Of a stretch of 64,000 nt of DNA, positions 1-11,316 are shown piece after piece. The stretch comes from Epichloe hybrida. Taxonomy: Eukaryota > Ascomycota > Sordariomycetes > Hypocreales > Clavicipitaceae. How positions within the stretch are numbered: position 1 is the stretch's first letter; each line of letters opens with the position of its first letter. The stretch is from assembly GCA_019022495.1 (NCBI GenBank), contig JAFEKR010000002.1, positions 4,464,001-4,528,000 on the forward strand. The letters are read 5' to 3'. A program made the translations under genes and the position numbers. The notes beneath the pieces are model-generated. The model was not told the DNA's origin, did not search any database, and saw only the letters and a program-made list of their open reading frames with translations.

Positions 1-1
1 G

Positions 2-855
2 TCCAAAGTACGAGAACTGCTCCTGGGTTTCGAAACGGCCCGTCCGCGCCCGTCCGGATTTCTCTTCGCAACTGGTATCACGAAGTACGCTGATGCCAGG
101 AAAACCAACGCCATAGTTGAGGCGCATCCTGTAGCATCTCTTATGATGGGAACTGGGTCTGTTGGTGCCGTCGGTGGTACGTCTTCTACCCCTGAGCTTC
201 TTCTCTCTTCTCTCCTGATTAGCAAAGCTTACACATTCTGTTTCGGATATGTAGTCATGTCAATCAGCGATCCAGAAGATGCTTCCACTTGGACTACATT
301 CTGGACCAAGATATGGCGGGCCGAGTCCGTAAAGCTTAGTGGCCAGGAGGCCCTCGAATATATCGAGAATAATACGTCCCCGCTGCGCGATGTGTTCCGG
401 TCCGCCATTGACTGGACACCACGGGATAGCAGTGTTCACATTGATGAAATGAAGTACTGGATTCCCACGCCGTGGGATAACCTCGGGGGGAGAGTGACTC
501 TGGCTGGAGATGCCGCCCATCCGATGCTTATATGTATGCAAATCATTCGCCTCTTGTCATTGTCATTATTTCAATGATAGCCCGGTATGATGACTGACCG
601 CTCATAGATCGAGGGCAGGGGTTTCAGCATTCCATCACAGATGTCAACAATTATGTAGAAACATTGACTCGGCTGGAATCTTTGGGCGACGACGTGGCCC
701 TGAGAGGGGAAGCTTTGATGAACTATGACGCCGAGATGATAGATAGAGGCTCGAAAGCGGTCCAGCAGTCTTTGGAGGAAGCGGAGAAGTCTCTTGACCC
801 AGAGAAAATCAAGCACATGCTTATGGCGACAAAGGGGCACGTTAGGAGCGCATGA
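2..855 (+). CDS. FAD-dependent monooxygenase (salicylate hydroxylase-like), 5' end outside window
   Basis: This is the C-terminal part of a class A flavoprotein monooxygenase, which uses FAD and NAD(P)H to hydroxylate a small, usually aromatic, substrate. The frame is open from base 2 and starts with SKVR, the residues that follow the conserved DG motif in this family. It continues to the second FAD-binding motif GDAAHPM. An intron at 534-607 (GTATGC...TAG) joins GDAAHPMLIY to RGQGFQHSITD, which is the family's expected order. The stop is at 853-855. The stretch at 177-222 looks like a possible short intron but removing it breaks the frame, so the middle of the gene is uncertain. The substrate cannot be told from sequence. 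The neighbouring methyltransferase may belong to the same pathway. Confidence 0.85.
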
Positions 856-1379
856 ATGGCTTCGATCGAAATCAGGGCTGTTTGTTTGGTTTTTTTTTTT
901 AAGAGGGTCGCAGTAGGCGTCAGAGAGAAGGGGAGTGGGCCAACCAAGTCTTTGACATGTAGGCTTCTGGTAGAGAATACAGAATGAGCGGCGCAAGAAG
1001 CGGGCTGCATGGTATGTGTGTCATCATGTCGCACAACCAACACTGGCCCCCCCGCCTGCCCATAAAATCGTGACCATTGTAGGCGCCACCTCTGGCCATT
1101 GCATTTCGAGTCTTCTTCAGTTTATGATCCCCATTGTGAGGTGTTCAAGGGGAAAAATAGTTCCTGTGTACGCTATCGTCACGTCACGTGACACCCATGC
1201 GCCATACGTAAAGCCGGCGTAGGGGGGCCCCGCGACTTGCGCACAGAGGCCAGAGCTCAGAGGACTTGACGGCAGGCCAAACTGCTTGATAATCGCCAAG
1301 TACTCAACAAGGCAGGATCGGTCAGACGACCAGACCAGACGTCTTAGGGCTCGCCCGGTGGCTGGCAGCGCGCTGCCCG
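856..1379. other. intergenic, contains an E-box-like palindrome
   Basis: No coding region is convincing here. A T run lies at about 889-900. The perfect palindrome GTCACGTGAC at 1183-1192 has the CACGTG core bound by bHLH factors such as Cbf1 and lies about 190 bases before the methyltransferase start; a regulatory role is inference. Confidence 0.4.
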
Positions 1380-2732
1380 GTGATCTCGGTGATGGCTTCA
1401 CTGTCATCTCGCGACCCGGCCAAGAGTGTCGCAATCGATACCAGCGCCAACTCTAGTGCGAATGACGGATCTGAAGAAAATGACGAGGAAAGTTCTAGAG
1501 CGTCTTCCGACTCTGCGGCCGTTCATGCGATCGAGGCGCCACCTATCGAAGCGGGCAGTGAAACAGACGATAATTCCGATCTTGCCAGTGAATTGCTGGG
1601 GGATGATACTACAGCAAGTCTATCTTCAAGCATCTTTTCCGCCTGCGCTTATGAACGCGGTCGTCGCTATCAGATTTTTGGTGATGGCCGGTACCCTATT
1701 CCAAATGATGACTTGGAACAGAACAGAGAGAATATGAAGCATGCCATGCTGATGATGCTTACGGGGTACAAACCATTCTTCTCACCTATAGGGGATCACC
1801 CGCAGAAGATACTGGACATTGGGACGGGTACTGGTGAGTAGCGAGTCTGGCTGGACACTTATGCACGTGCAAGCTTACTGAGGGGATTCAAACAGGGATC
1901 TGGGCAGTAGAAGGTGTGTTGGCATTGTTTTATTGACAGCTTCAAGAAATTATCTCAAAGAATTGGCTAACACGTTTGCCCGTAGTTGGAGACAGATACC
2001 CGAGTGCACATGTCTGTGGTATCGATCTCACGCCGATCCAACCTGAATGGGTGCCCACGAATGTATCATTTTTAGTTGACAACTGCGAGTTGGATTGGAT
2101 AGAGAGGGATGTCGATCTCGCCCATTTCCGGTTTATGGCCATCATATTGAAGGATATTTCTACAGTTCTCGGGCATGCCTTTGAGTGCGTACTGTTCCGC
2201 GAATGACTACTTGCTTGGTCCCGTTTGTACGATGGCGACTAACGTGTCCTTTTCAATCAGGAGCCTTTGTCCCGGAGGGTGGATCGAGCTACAGGAACTA
2301 CAAGGAGTACCACTCTGTGATGATGAAACCATGACCGACGATGACCCTGTCAAGTACTTGTACGACACGGCAGGGAAGGCTTACAGCAAGTTTGGCATGA
2401 GAACTACATTACCGGCGGAGCTAGAACCCTATTTACGCGAGGCTGGATTCGAAAACATCCACTGCCAAATCATGAAGGTGCCCATCGGGCCGTGGGCAAA
2501 GGATACAACAATGAGAACTGTCGGCCTATACCAAAAACTGGCAGTCCTGGACTTTCTGCCGACATTGCCAGGGCGACCATTCAAAGCATTGGGTATGTCA
2601 GAAGCAGAAGCCGAGGTGACTGTTGCCATGGCCAGGAAGGGCTTGGACGATGCCAATGTGCACCGTTATTTTAATTATTATTTCTGGTATGCGCAAAAAC
2701 CAGGATCATCAGGAGGCGAGCATGATTTATGA
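1380..2732 (+). CDS. SAM-dependent methyltransferase, LaeA-like family
   Basis: Four exons (1380-1833, 1896-1913, 1986-2184, 2261-2732) give 380 residues. All introns have GT/AG ends and the tiny 18-base second exon supplies GIWAVE. Residues 1-85 are acidic, serine-rich and probably disordered. The Rossmann core follows: motif I is LDIGTGTGIWAVE at about 145-157, then VCGIDLTPIQP, the NCELDW segment, and LCPGGWIELQE at about 226-236. This is the class I fold of fungal LaeA/UMTA-like methyltransferases, which often sit in or near secondary-metabolite clusters. A second ATG at 1392 is equally possible as the start. The true LaeA regulator cannot be told from its many paralogues here, so the substrate is unknown. 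Confidence 0.85.
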
Positions 2733-3636
2733 TTTTCCCATCCTGCTGCCACCGAGATAGCGAGGGGCAGCTGGGAAATACGTTGTTTCAGCACAACCCA
2801 GATTACAGCGAATCATGACTTATGGTTGGGCAATGCATCAGAATTGACGAATAACTGTAGAAAAGAGGCCGCGATGTCGAGCATCAAATACCATCCACTG
2901 CACGTTGCTTTGTACACAGTACATCATACCGTTACAAATTTTGGGGAATTTTGCCAGCCCAGAGTGCTTGTTTGAGAAGTTACACGACGGATTAGTATAA
3001 GAAGTGACTCCTGATTCCAAACCACCAGTGGTGTAGGGTATGTGTAGGGTATCAAGGATTCAAGATGCTCACACAACTTGACATGACGTCTGTGCACTAA
3101 TTGGCAGAATGGTGGCGCTGGTCCCATTTTTTAATTTTTCAATGTTTTATTATTAAAGCAAAAAACGGCGTTGAGCACCGTCTGACCACCAGACACACCA
3201 GGCAGGCATGGAGTCATACACATCGCAACGACAAAAATATCCAACCGCTTTTCGTCTCCAGCCGACTTCGCATCCTCCCCATCTCGCCTTGCGCCCACCA
3301 GGCCACCATCTTCTTCTCTCCCTTCCACCTTCGCCCCCGGCGACGTCTATTGAGAGGTGCAGTCGACCGTGCATCCTCTCATGACTGACCCTGTGCGTTT
3401 TGGTCGAGGTGCTGAGAGCTCCTCCCCCCCTCCCTCCTACTGCGATTGTGCGAGTCGCTCTCTCCGTGTCTCTTCCAGCCGCCGATCATCTAAAAAAGTC
3501 TGCTCCCGAAAGTCGGCTTCCCGCTGCTCGACCCACGAACACCCGTCCCCCGTCCCCCGTCCCCCGTCCGGAGATAGCAATACTCAAATCATCACGCATC
3601 CATTAGCTGCATTGTTGATCAACTTTGAACGCGACC
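2733..3636. other. intergenic with pyrimidine-rich leader
   Basis: No supported gene. The last 300 bases are C/T-rich, and a CCCGT-type pentamer is tandemly repeated at about 3542-3570 just before the next gene. This is typical of a long 5' leader or core promoter in filamentous fungi. Confidence 0.4.
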
Positions 3637-6264
3637 ATGGCGCCGCCGAACGGCTCTGTCAAGGGCCGCAAGGCTCGCACCACTGCGCAACAGCCTAAGC
3701 CCGTTGTGCCCGCTTTGCCTCTGACTTATGTGAACCGGAAAGCGGCGGCTTCGGGCAGAGACTCATCCGTGACTACCAGTTCTGCGGCTTCTTCTGCGAC
3801 TGAAGTGCACTCGCCAAGGTCTCAGGCTCCATCAAATCAACCTGATGTTACTGGCAATGCGCAAAGCGTATCTGCAGAGAGTGAAGGTATTTCCACTGCC
3901 GCCACCTCGCAGGTCGACGATCAGTCGCCGCCACGGTCCGGGGACTCAACTAGTGAACCCGCGAATACAACTGGGCAAGTCTTCGCCGGTGAGTTTGAAT
4001 CATGATTCGTCTTCACTATTCTGCTTTCACAAATCTAACTCGTGACCCCCCACCCCCCCTTCCTGCAAGATACGGTAAATCATGGACGCAAACCCTCCTC
4101 TCATGAGACAAATAGCGGAATGTCTCCCGTCACATCAGCCAAGAAACAAAACGGAAGCACGCACTTTGAACCAGCACCGGCTGTCGATCCTTCGATTCTA
4201 CGAAGCAAATCCGAAGCAACATCTGAGACATCGGTCTCTTCAATTGCGCCTGCATCCAAGGGTGAGCCAGACAATGAAGCCTGCTTTGGACTGACAGGAC
4301 CATGCATCTCCCAATCAACGTGGCTTTGGCTAACCTGAGGTCTAGCAACAGTTGAGCATGATATTGCTGTCAAAACTGCCAAAGGTCGACCACCACCAGC
4401 GGTTTCACCCTCACGATACCAGATCCCACCTCCCTTCCAGCCTGCTAACCGTCCGTATGGAAACATGACCAACGGTGATATTGTCCGTGGTTCGCGCCCC
4501 CCTGTGCCCAATGGTCCAGCTCGAGTTCACCATCCTCATCCGAGCAACGGCAGCATTCATTTCGGCACCTTTCAGGAGTCCCAAAACACTTCTCCGGCAC
4601 CCCCTCATTCCGGTGGTATTGTGCCCCCGGCCTCAATCCCCGCGGCAGATGGCCGTACAGCATACATGCCACCTGCGGGTAATGGGTTTCCTCCCATGAT
4701 GCCGTACGGGGCAGATATCATGCAGCCAGCGAACTTTGATAATTACGGCCGTCCAGCCTTGGGCTTTGGTCCCATGGATGCCTTCCCGATGTATGGGAAA
4801 AATTTTGGGCCCTCCACGCCGCACAGCTTTCACGACTCCCAATCGTCCGGCCAGCCTGAAGACAATGCCATCTATCACCAGTACCCGGCGAATGGACATC
4901 GAAATGGAGGAGGTGCAGGGCTCGGTGATCTGGATGGGCCTGCTCACAATCAGCATGGGAGAATGTTTGTGCCTCCAGAATACCCCAGGATGGTACAGGG
5001 CCACGGGCCCTATCCCCATCTAGTTCCGCACGACGACAATGCTGGGGATCGTCTCGTTGAGTACATGCGGCAGCAGTTCGGCGATCCCGAATTGGCGGAC
5101 CATACTCTGGAACTCAGGTACCTGGACGACAGAGCAGCTCCTGTTCGGATCCCCGGTCATCGCTTGGTATTCGCTCGCAGTCGCGTCCTCGGTGCTCTTC
5201 TCAGAAAACAGACGCTACAGCTGACATCGGACCGAACTTTGCCTACACTTCTCCTTGAAACTGGGGACAAGTGGCTGAGGTCCGATGCGTTTTACATGAG
5301 TGTCCAGCGACTTTATGGACTGCCACTTCTGCCGCTACCACCTCGTGGCCGCCCCGAATCGCCCAGCATTGCCGATGCTGGTACCACTCACGACCAGCTT
5401 GAATTCGCTCTATCTTATGCTGCCGCTGGCCATCTGTTGGAATGGGCCCCGATCGTCCGACGTGGCTGCGAAGTGGCGACTCAGCTACTGAATTGGCATT
5501 CTATGGAAAAGATGATCGAGTTTGCTCTCGAGGGCTATGTTGACAACGGCTCTGGCGATTCGTTCAAGTTTGGTGATGGGTCCAAAATCCTCCTCAACGC
5601 GGTGGTGACTTTCATCGTCGATAATCTTCCCCCGACCTTCAAGCTCGATGTGTCATCAGAGGATCCGAAGCAGTATGCCCGACTGCCCGAATGCCCACCG
5701 CCACCACCGCCAAAGACTGCGAAGAAACCAGCCGCTGTCGTCGCACGAGGGTCTTCTGTTCAGTTCGGCAAGGGACGTCGATCCCAGCAGATCACAGGTA
5801 TCCAGTTTGGCGATCTATCTTTGGGAGAAGAAGTTCCTGGACCCGAGTCACAGACGCCCAAGGCTGCTCACCAGGCCCAACCTGTGGCAAACGCCGTTCT
5901 TTCTCGGGCCTTGATCAATCTTCCCTTCTCCCAAGTGAAGATGATACTTGAATCGGCGGGCTCAGGCAACGTCGACGGATGGGCCAACGCGGAGTCACGC
6001 TACCGCATAATCCGAAGTGCTGTCGAGGAGCGCGAGGCACGTCGCCTACGCGCTCTCGATGCCGTCCTTCGGGGGCGAGTCCTCGGATCTGACCGCATTC
6101 GGGCCGCCCTCCGCAGTCCTAACCCGCAGAGCATGGGAGCTTGGAGTGCGTTGGGATGGCAGGAAGAGATTCTTCCCTACGGCAATGCTGACGGACCTGC
6201 TCTTGGACGAAAGTGGATCCCATGCATGGAAATACAGAATGACGAAGCTGCCGCTTACCCATGA
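3637..6264 (+). CDS. BTB/POZ-like domain protein with long disordered N-terminus
   Basis: Three exons (3637-3988, 4070-4261, 4346-6264) give 820 residues. The start lies in ACCATGG, a good Kozak context. Residues 1-400 are rich in Ser, Pro, Gly and Asn and look disordered. At about 415-490 the chain becomes folded: FGDPELADHTLELRY, then RIPGHRLVFARSRVL. This resembles the start of a BTB fold, where a charged strand is followed by a buried His-Arg-Leu-Val helix. A helical region follows, then a short PPPPPPK linker, and a conserved-looking C-terminal segment ends near residue 820. I do not recognise a characterised homologue. BTB-like is a family-level inference; the partner and role are unknown. 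Confidence 0.8.
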
Positions 6265-7477
6265 TTGCGCGCGCACATTTGCTTTAATGATTCACGAAAC
6301 GTCACCAGCATTTGCACATCGCATCTGCACAGGAAATTGAAAAAAGTTGACACATGCGTTCTCGCGAGAGATGTAATTACATTTCTCTGCCATGCACATA
6401 AGCTCCGAGGCTCCTGATTACAGGCCGACTCGGCATGTGTCTCGAGCGGATCAATGTTTCTGTCTTTTGAGCATGCTTTTGGCTTCTTCTTCTTTTTTTC
6501 TTCTTTTTTTTTTTTTTTTGCGATAGCGGATGAGGCGAAAAAAAAAGGCACAGAGAGCGACGAAATATTAAGAAGACACTTGTCATGTGGCTTGGAACAT
6601 TGCCGCGGGTCTTTTGCTCTTCCGAATGATGGTTATTAGAGGCACTATGTCTGGCGCCATGTGTGCCGTGATGGGAGCTCTTGACGTGTCCGGGGAGGCA
6701 GATTTAGGATACGAATGTGAGAAGAATGTTACATCCGAGCACTGTGTGATCCAGGGTGCGGTAAACATCAGGCTTGGCTTATCTTGTGTTATGGACAGGG
6801 TGTCCGTCCGCCTTGAGCGGGTCGATGAATTTCTCAATGGCGAGTTTTGGACCATGAAGTCGGCACGACGAAGATCAATCTGGAAGGACGAAGAGTTGCG
6901 GGCGGGGTGTGACTGGGATGGCACAGCAAGAAGGGTAATAAGGGGCGATCAAGGTGGCCAGGGAATCGGGGAATCGGGGAATCGGGGGGAGTTTCCTTGA
7001 TGTTGGTTGGTTGGGCGCGTTTGCTCCTTACAGGAGCAGGAGCCTCTTGCAGGAAGGCGAATACAGCTGAAAGAAAATGTCTGAATATTTGGTCTGCCCT
7101 CTGAGGCGCGCGTGGGCGCGTTTCGACGCATGAAGAAGAACAAGGAGGAACAGACAGAAACTTGATGAAAATATTGTTGTTGTTACGCAGTACGGATTAT
7201 TAACAGAGGGTGACGGCAGCGGGGATGCGGAGTGGGCCCCACCCCAGGCCCCAGGTGGCATTGATAGAAAGATGACTCGGTAATACATTGTAGAGGCCGA
7301 GGTCCTGGGGCCAGACACGGGGAGCATTTATTATTATTTATTATTTACTTGACTTGTCCTGCTGATGAATGCGTCCCCCCCCCCTCACGCACACCCTCAC
7401 GCACACCCTCACGCACACAACGCATCATCAACCCACCTCCGCAACGTCGTCCTTCTTCGGTCCGCATCGCCGCCGCC
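6265..7477. other. intergenic; no convincing gene
   Basis: Opposed overlapping open frames at about 6583-7000 lack family features and introns, so I do not call either. A T run lies at 6499-6519. A 12-base unit, CTCACGCACACC, is repeated three times at about 7384-7418, inside the probable leader of the next gene. Confidence 0.4.
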
Positions 7478-9267
7478 ATGGCTTCTTCACCAGGGCCGTC
7501 ATCGGCCAACAAACCCGCATCAGTTGACCCGGTGCTGCGCAACACGCTGCGCTACACCATCTCGGCGCGCGAGTATGCCACGCTTCACAAGTACATCCTC
7601 TCGCGATCAAAGACGCTGCGGAGGGCCGCCCCCACGCCCGCCTCGGTCGACAAGGCGCTGCAGCCGCAGCAGCCGCAGCAGAAGGGGACCACCGACGACT
7701 ACAACGCCAAGGCCGTGCGGCACGCGCTGCGCGTCTTCCTGGCGACAATGGTCGGCATCAAAGGCTGGGAGGCCATCTCCAAGAGACTGGGCGACGGACG
7801 CGGGCGCGGGCACGGACACGGACACGGACACGGACACGGACACGGACACGGACCCAGCAAGCAGCCGCCATCTCGCAGGTTCCCCGCCCTCAGACTGTCC
7901 GCGTCGCTCTCCTCCATTCTCCTCCTGTACAGGTTCCTCTTCCGCTTCTTCTCGCGGCTCCGCGCCCACCTGCTTGACCCCCAGATCGAGCCGTTCCGGC
8001 GGCGGAACCCGCGCACTGTCGCGGCCTTGACGTCCCCCTATGCCCCGGCCGTCGGCGCGTCCCTCGCCGGTGTCGCGCTGGGCGTGTATCCCTCGCAGCA
8101 GCTCCGGGCGTCCGTCGCCATCTACGCCATGTTCCGCGCTCTCGAGTTTGGATGGAACATGTGCGAGGCGGACGGCCTCGTCTGGGGCCTGAGGAACGGC
8201 AAGAAGCGCGAGCGGCCGTGGTGGTTCGGGAGCTGGTTACTGCAGCCGCTGGCGTTTGGTCAGCTGCTGCATGCCGTGGTTTTGGACAGAGACTGCTTTC
8301 CCGCCGTGAGTGTTGGGCGGCATTTCTTTTTTTTCCCCCCCATCTTCCGCTGCTAACACGGGTCTCTAATCATCAGGCCTACGGCAACTTCATCTTCAAA
8401 CACTCGGACGGCTACATCCACCCCTCCCCACCAGAGCCATGGTCCTTGGACGGCCACGCCCGAGCCCGATGGCCGTCGACGACCGACGTCGTGGAGAGTC
8501 TCGCGCAGATGGCCCGCCTCAACTGGCCGCCGTACATCTCGCCGACCATGTTCCCCGACAAGGAGGAGGTCCTCCCGGCCTCGGTCAAGGCCGTCTCGCC
8601 CCTGACCTCGCGGGCTCACCCGCTCATCACGTCGCTGTCCTGCGCGACGCTGCACCCGGACGACCCGTCCTGCTCGCGGACCTACCTCACCTTCTGGCTG
8701 GGCTCGTTCCCGACCGTCGCGCGCTTCTTCCTCGTCGTCTACGCGGCCGCCACCATCGTCCCGCGCCCCAGGGCCCTCTACGACTTCCCCGTCAACACGG
8801 TGCGCAAGATCATCTCGCGCGCCCTCCGCACCTCGACCTTTGCCACGGGCGCCATCTCCACCGCCTGGGCGTCCATCTGCTTCTTCCAGAACTACCTCCC
8901 GGGCCGGCTCCTCGCCACCCAGCGCTTCTTCATGGGCGGCTTCCTCGCCGGCCTCTGGGCCTGGGTCGAGCGCCGCCACGGCCGCGGTATCTTCCTGTCC
9001 AGCGCGCGCGTCAGCGTCGACTCCCTGTGGAAGGTCGGCGTCAAGAGGCGCTGGTGGAGGGCCGTCAGGGGCGGCGACGTGTGCGTCTTTGTCCTGGCCC
9101 TCATGCTCACGGGCGTCGTGTACGAGCGCGACGCGAGCGCCATTCGCGAGGCCGGGTGGCGCAAGGGCTTCAGCTGGGTTCGCGGCGAGGGCTGGAGAGA
9201 CTGGGCCATGGAGGAAGATGATGAGGATGAGTATGAGGAGGAGAAGAAGAGGAACGAGGACGAATGA
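7478..9267 (+). CDS. TMEM135-like (peroxisomal/mitochondrial) membrane protein
   Basis: Two exons (7478-8305, 8377-9267) give 572 residues; the start is in GCCATGG and the intron has GTGAGT...CAG. Several hydrophobic segments are visible (SSILLLYRFLFRFF, GASLAGVALGVY, LVVYAAATIV, VCVFVLALMLTGVVY). The segment YGNFIFKHSDGYIHPSP and the overall hydrophobic pattern match fungal members of the TMEM135 N-terminal family. These are multi-pass organelle membrane proteins linked in animals to peroxisomes and mitochondrial dynamics. A run of Gly-His dipeptides sits at about residues 111-125, encoded by a GGACAC hexamer repeat. The C-terminus is strongly acidic (EEDDEDEYEEE). Family assignment is by pattern recognition only. 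Confidence 0.8.
7806..7853 (+). repeat. hexanucleotide microsatellite encoding Gly-His repeats
   Basis: The unit GGACAC is repeated about seven to eight times within the coding sequence and encodes alternating glycine and histidine. Repeat length is likely to vary between strains. Confidence 0.9.
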
Positions 9268-9856
9268 ATCAAGGGAAGCAAGGAAGGGGTCGTCTATTGC
9301 GCTCGCGAGCTTGTACTTGCTTGTCTGCGGGCTGTTTCCATGTACATTTCTACTACGACTTCCTCAGGAGCAGCTACAATGTCAGCAGAAGCAGAGCAGG
9401 GTGGAGTGGAGTTTTTTTTTTCAAAATAAAAAAAAAATTTATTAGCCGCACTAGTGCAACACATCCCTTGGTGATATTAAATAATATATGTAATTATGTA
9501 ACTATCAAATCTAGCCAATGGGCTCATATAGCCGCAGGTTCAAAGGGATTACAAGTCACGCGCGTGACTTGCATACGGGTGTATCCAATCACAGCGCAGC
9601 ACCAGCGTGCATGCTCTACATACGTCCGTAAGTGATGGGGCTCCCCGACAACAAGACCTGGGGGATAAGAACCCTGTCGCAAGCAACGACCCCGTCGACG
9701 ACAACAACACGAGAGCATGTCTGTCCCTTTGTCCCCACTTGTCTGATAATCTATAGGATTGCTACACTTGCCAATTCAATCCATCATTCGAAAAGCCGCA
9801 TCAACTCCACACCGTATGAACTTGAAGCGCTCGTAAGATCAAACCACACCCTTGTG
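9268..9856. other. intergenic with a 20-bp perfect palindrome
   Basis: A poly-A signal-like AATAAA follows the TMEM135-like gene at about 9425. The perfect palindrome CAAGTCACGCGCGTGACTTG occupies 9552-9571, about 290 bases before the phosphatase start. The longer upstream open frame from 9635 is not used as the start because the mitochondrial presequence begins at 9857. Confidence 0.5.
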
Positions 9857-11316
9857 ATGTTTCGCACACAACGCGTCCGGCTGCGTCTAGTTCGCGCTTT
9901 CCAAGCGCAAGCGCCGCACCACCGCTTCACGCAGGGATCTCAGCCAGCTCCAGCGAGCAGCAATGTCGCGGGATACGTCGCGGCTGCTAGTGCGATTGCT
10001 GCGATAGGCGCTTGGTGGTCGATAGATACACCCGATCAGGTGCCGCGTCTGGAGAGTCGACCAGACCAACGACATGTCGTCGCCGAGTTGGATCCCTCGA
10101 AGGCCGAAGTAACCCGGATTCTCTCCCAAGAGGCGTATTCCTTCGTTGCCAGAAACATCCCCGGCGTTGAGAGATACGACGGGGCTCGGCTAGCTTCCAA
10201 CAGCCCTTGTGAAGACCGCTTCACCCACGGCCTCGTCTCGCCCTGGCACAATGGCGGCAGTCCATGGCTTGCTTTGGCTCTCTTCGACGGGCATGCGGGC
10301 TGGCAGACGGCCGAGTTTCTGGAGAAGAACCTGATACCCTCGGTACGACACAGCCTGAGCCGGATCGAGCCACCTCCAGACGGACAGGTCACGCCTGAAC
10401 GAAGACTCCAAGGCGCCATCATGAAAGCGTTTGTCCATCTCGACGATTCCATCATCAAGGCAGCCGAAGATGCCTCGGAGAGCGACCAGCCCCTGCAAGA
10501 AAAGGTGCGGAGGTTTGCCCCTGCCTTTGCCGGCTCATGCGCCTTGTTGTCACTGTACGATCCCACGACCAGCAGACTGCACGTGGCTTGCACCGGCGAC
10601 TCACGAGCGGTTCTCGGACGACAGAGCCCACAAGGCAAGTGGGAAGCGGTTCCGCTATCGACAGATCAGACCGGCAGTAATGCGGCCGAGGTCGCAAGGT
10701 TGAATGCAGAGCACCCGGGCGAGGAAGGCCTAGCTCAGCACGGCCGGGTCCTGGGGCTCGTGGGATCACGGGCCTTTGGTGACGGGCGGTGGAAGTGGCC
10801 CTCTGAAGCCGCGAGGAGCTTCAGCAGGAGATTCTGCGGCCCCGGAGCCCTGCCGCCAAAATACAACATCCAGACACCGCCGTACATGACTGCCGAGCCG
10901 GTCGTGACAACGACCACGCTCGAGCCGGGCAGGCCTTGCTTCCTGATCCTGGCGACGGATGGCATGTGGGATCGCTTGTCGAATGAGCAAGCCGTCGACC
11001 TCGTGGCCGCGTGGCTGGATTCCGGATCCCCCCCCCCGGGGCGGCGGCTAGCGCGGGCGAGCCAGAGCCAGCATCATATGCACCGTTCGACTTTGGTGCC
11101 TTCCGGGAAGGCGTGAGCCCGGGCTTCGTCAAGGAAAGGATGACCATCCAGGACGATAATGCCGCCGTCCATCTGATGCGGAACTCCCTTGGTGGGAACC
11201 ATTCCGAGCTGATAGCTGGGAGGCTTGCTCTCACGCCCCCGTACTCCCGGAACCGGAGAGATGATATTACGATCCAGGTGGTATTCTTTAACAACGCTAT
11301 CAGCTCAGGCAAATAA
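9857..11316 (+). pseudogene. mitochondrial PP2C phosphatase (Ptc5/PDP-like), frameshifted in a poly-C tract
   Basis: A single-exon PP2C Ser/Thr phosphatase, related to yeast Ptc5, which dephosphorylates pyruvate dehydrogenase in mitochondria. The start at 9857 gives an Arg-rich, acid-free presequence followed by a short hydrophobic segment. Metal-binding and catalytic motifs are all present: CEDRF (about residue 118), FDGHAGW (143), GDSRAVLG (247), SRAFGD (303), LATDGMWD (366) and, after the break, DDNAAVHL (433). The frame breaks at the run of ten C at 11028-11037. The upstream frame ends early at 11116, while the conserved C-terminus continues in the next frame to 11316. The intact frame needs one more C or two fewer. 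With full conservation elsewhere, a sequencing error is at least as likely as a real mutation. Confidence 0.8.

Noticed and set aside
6583..7000. Two overlapping open frames on opposite strands between the BTB-like and TMEM135-like genes
   Set aside because: No conserved motifs, no introns, and both strands open equally; probably chance.
9635..9856. Longer N-terminus for the PP2C phosphatase
   Set aside because: The upstream codons encode low-complexity non-conserved residues; the Met at 9857 begins a proper mitochondrial presequence.
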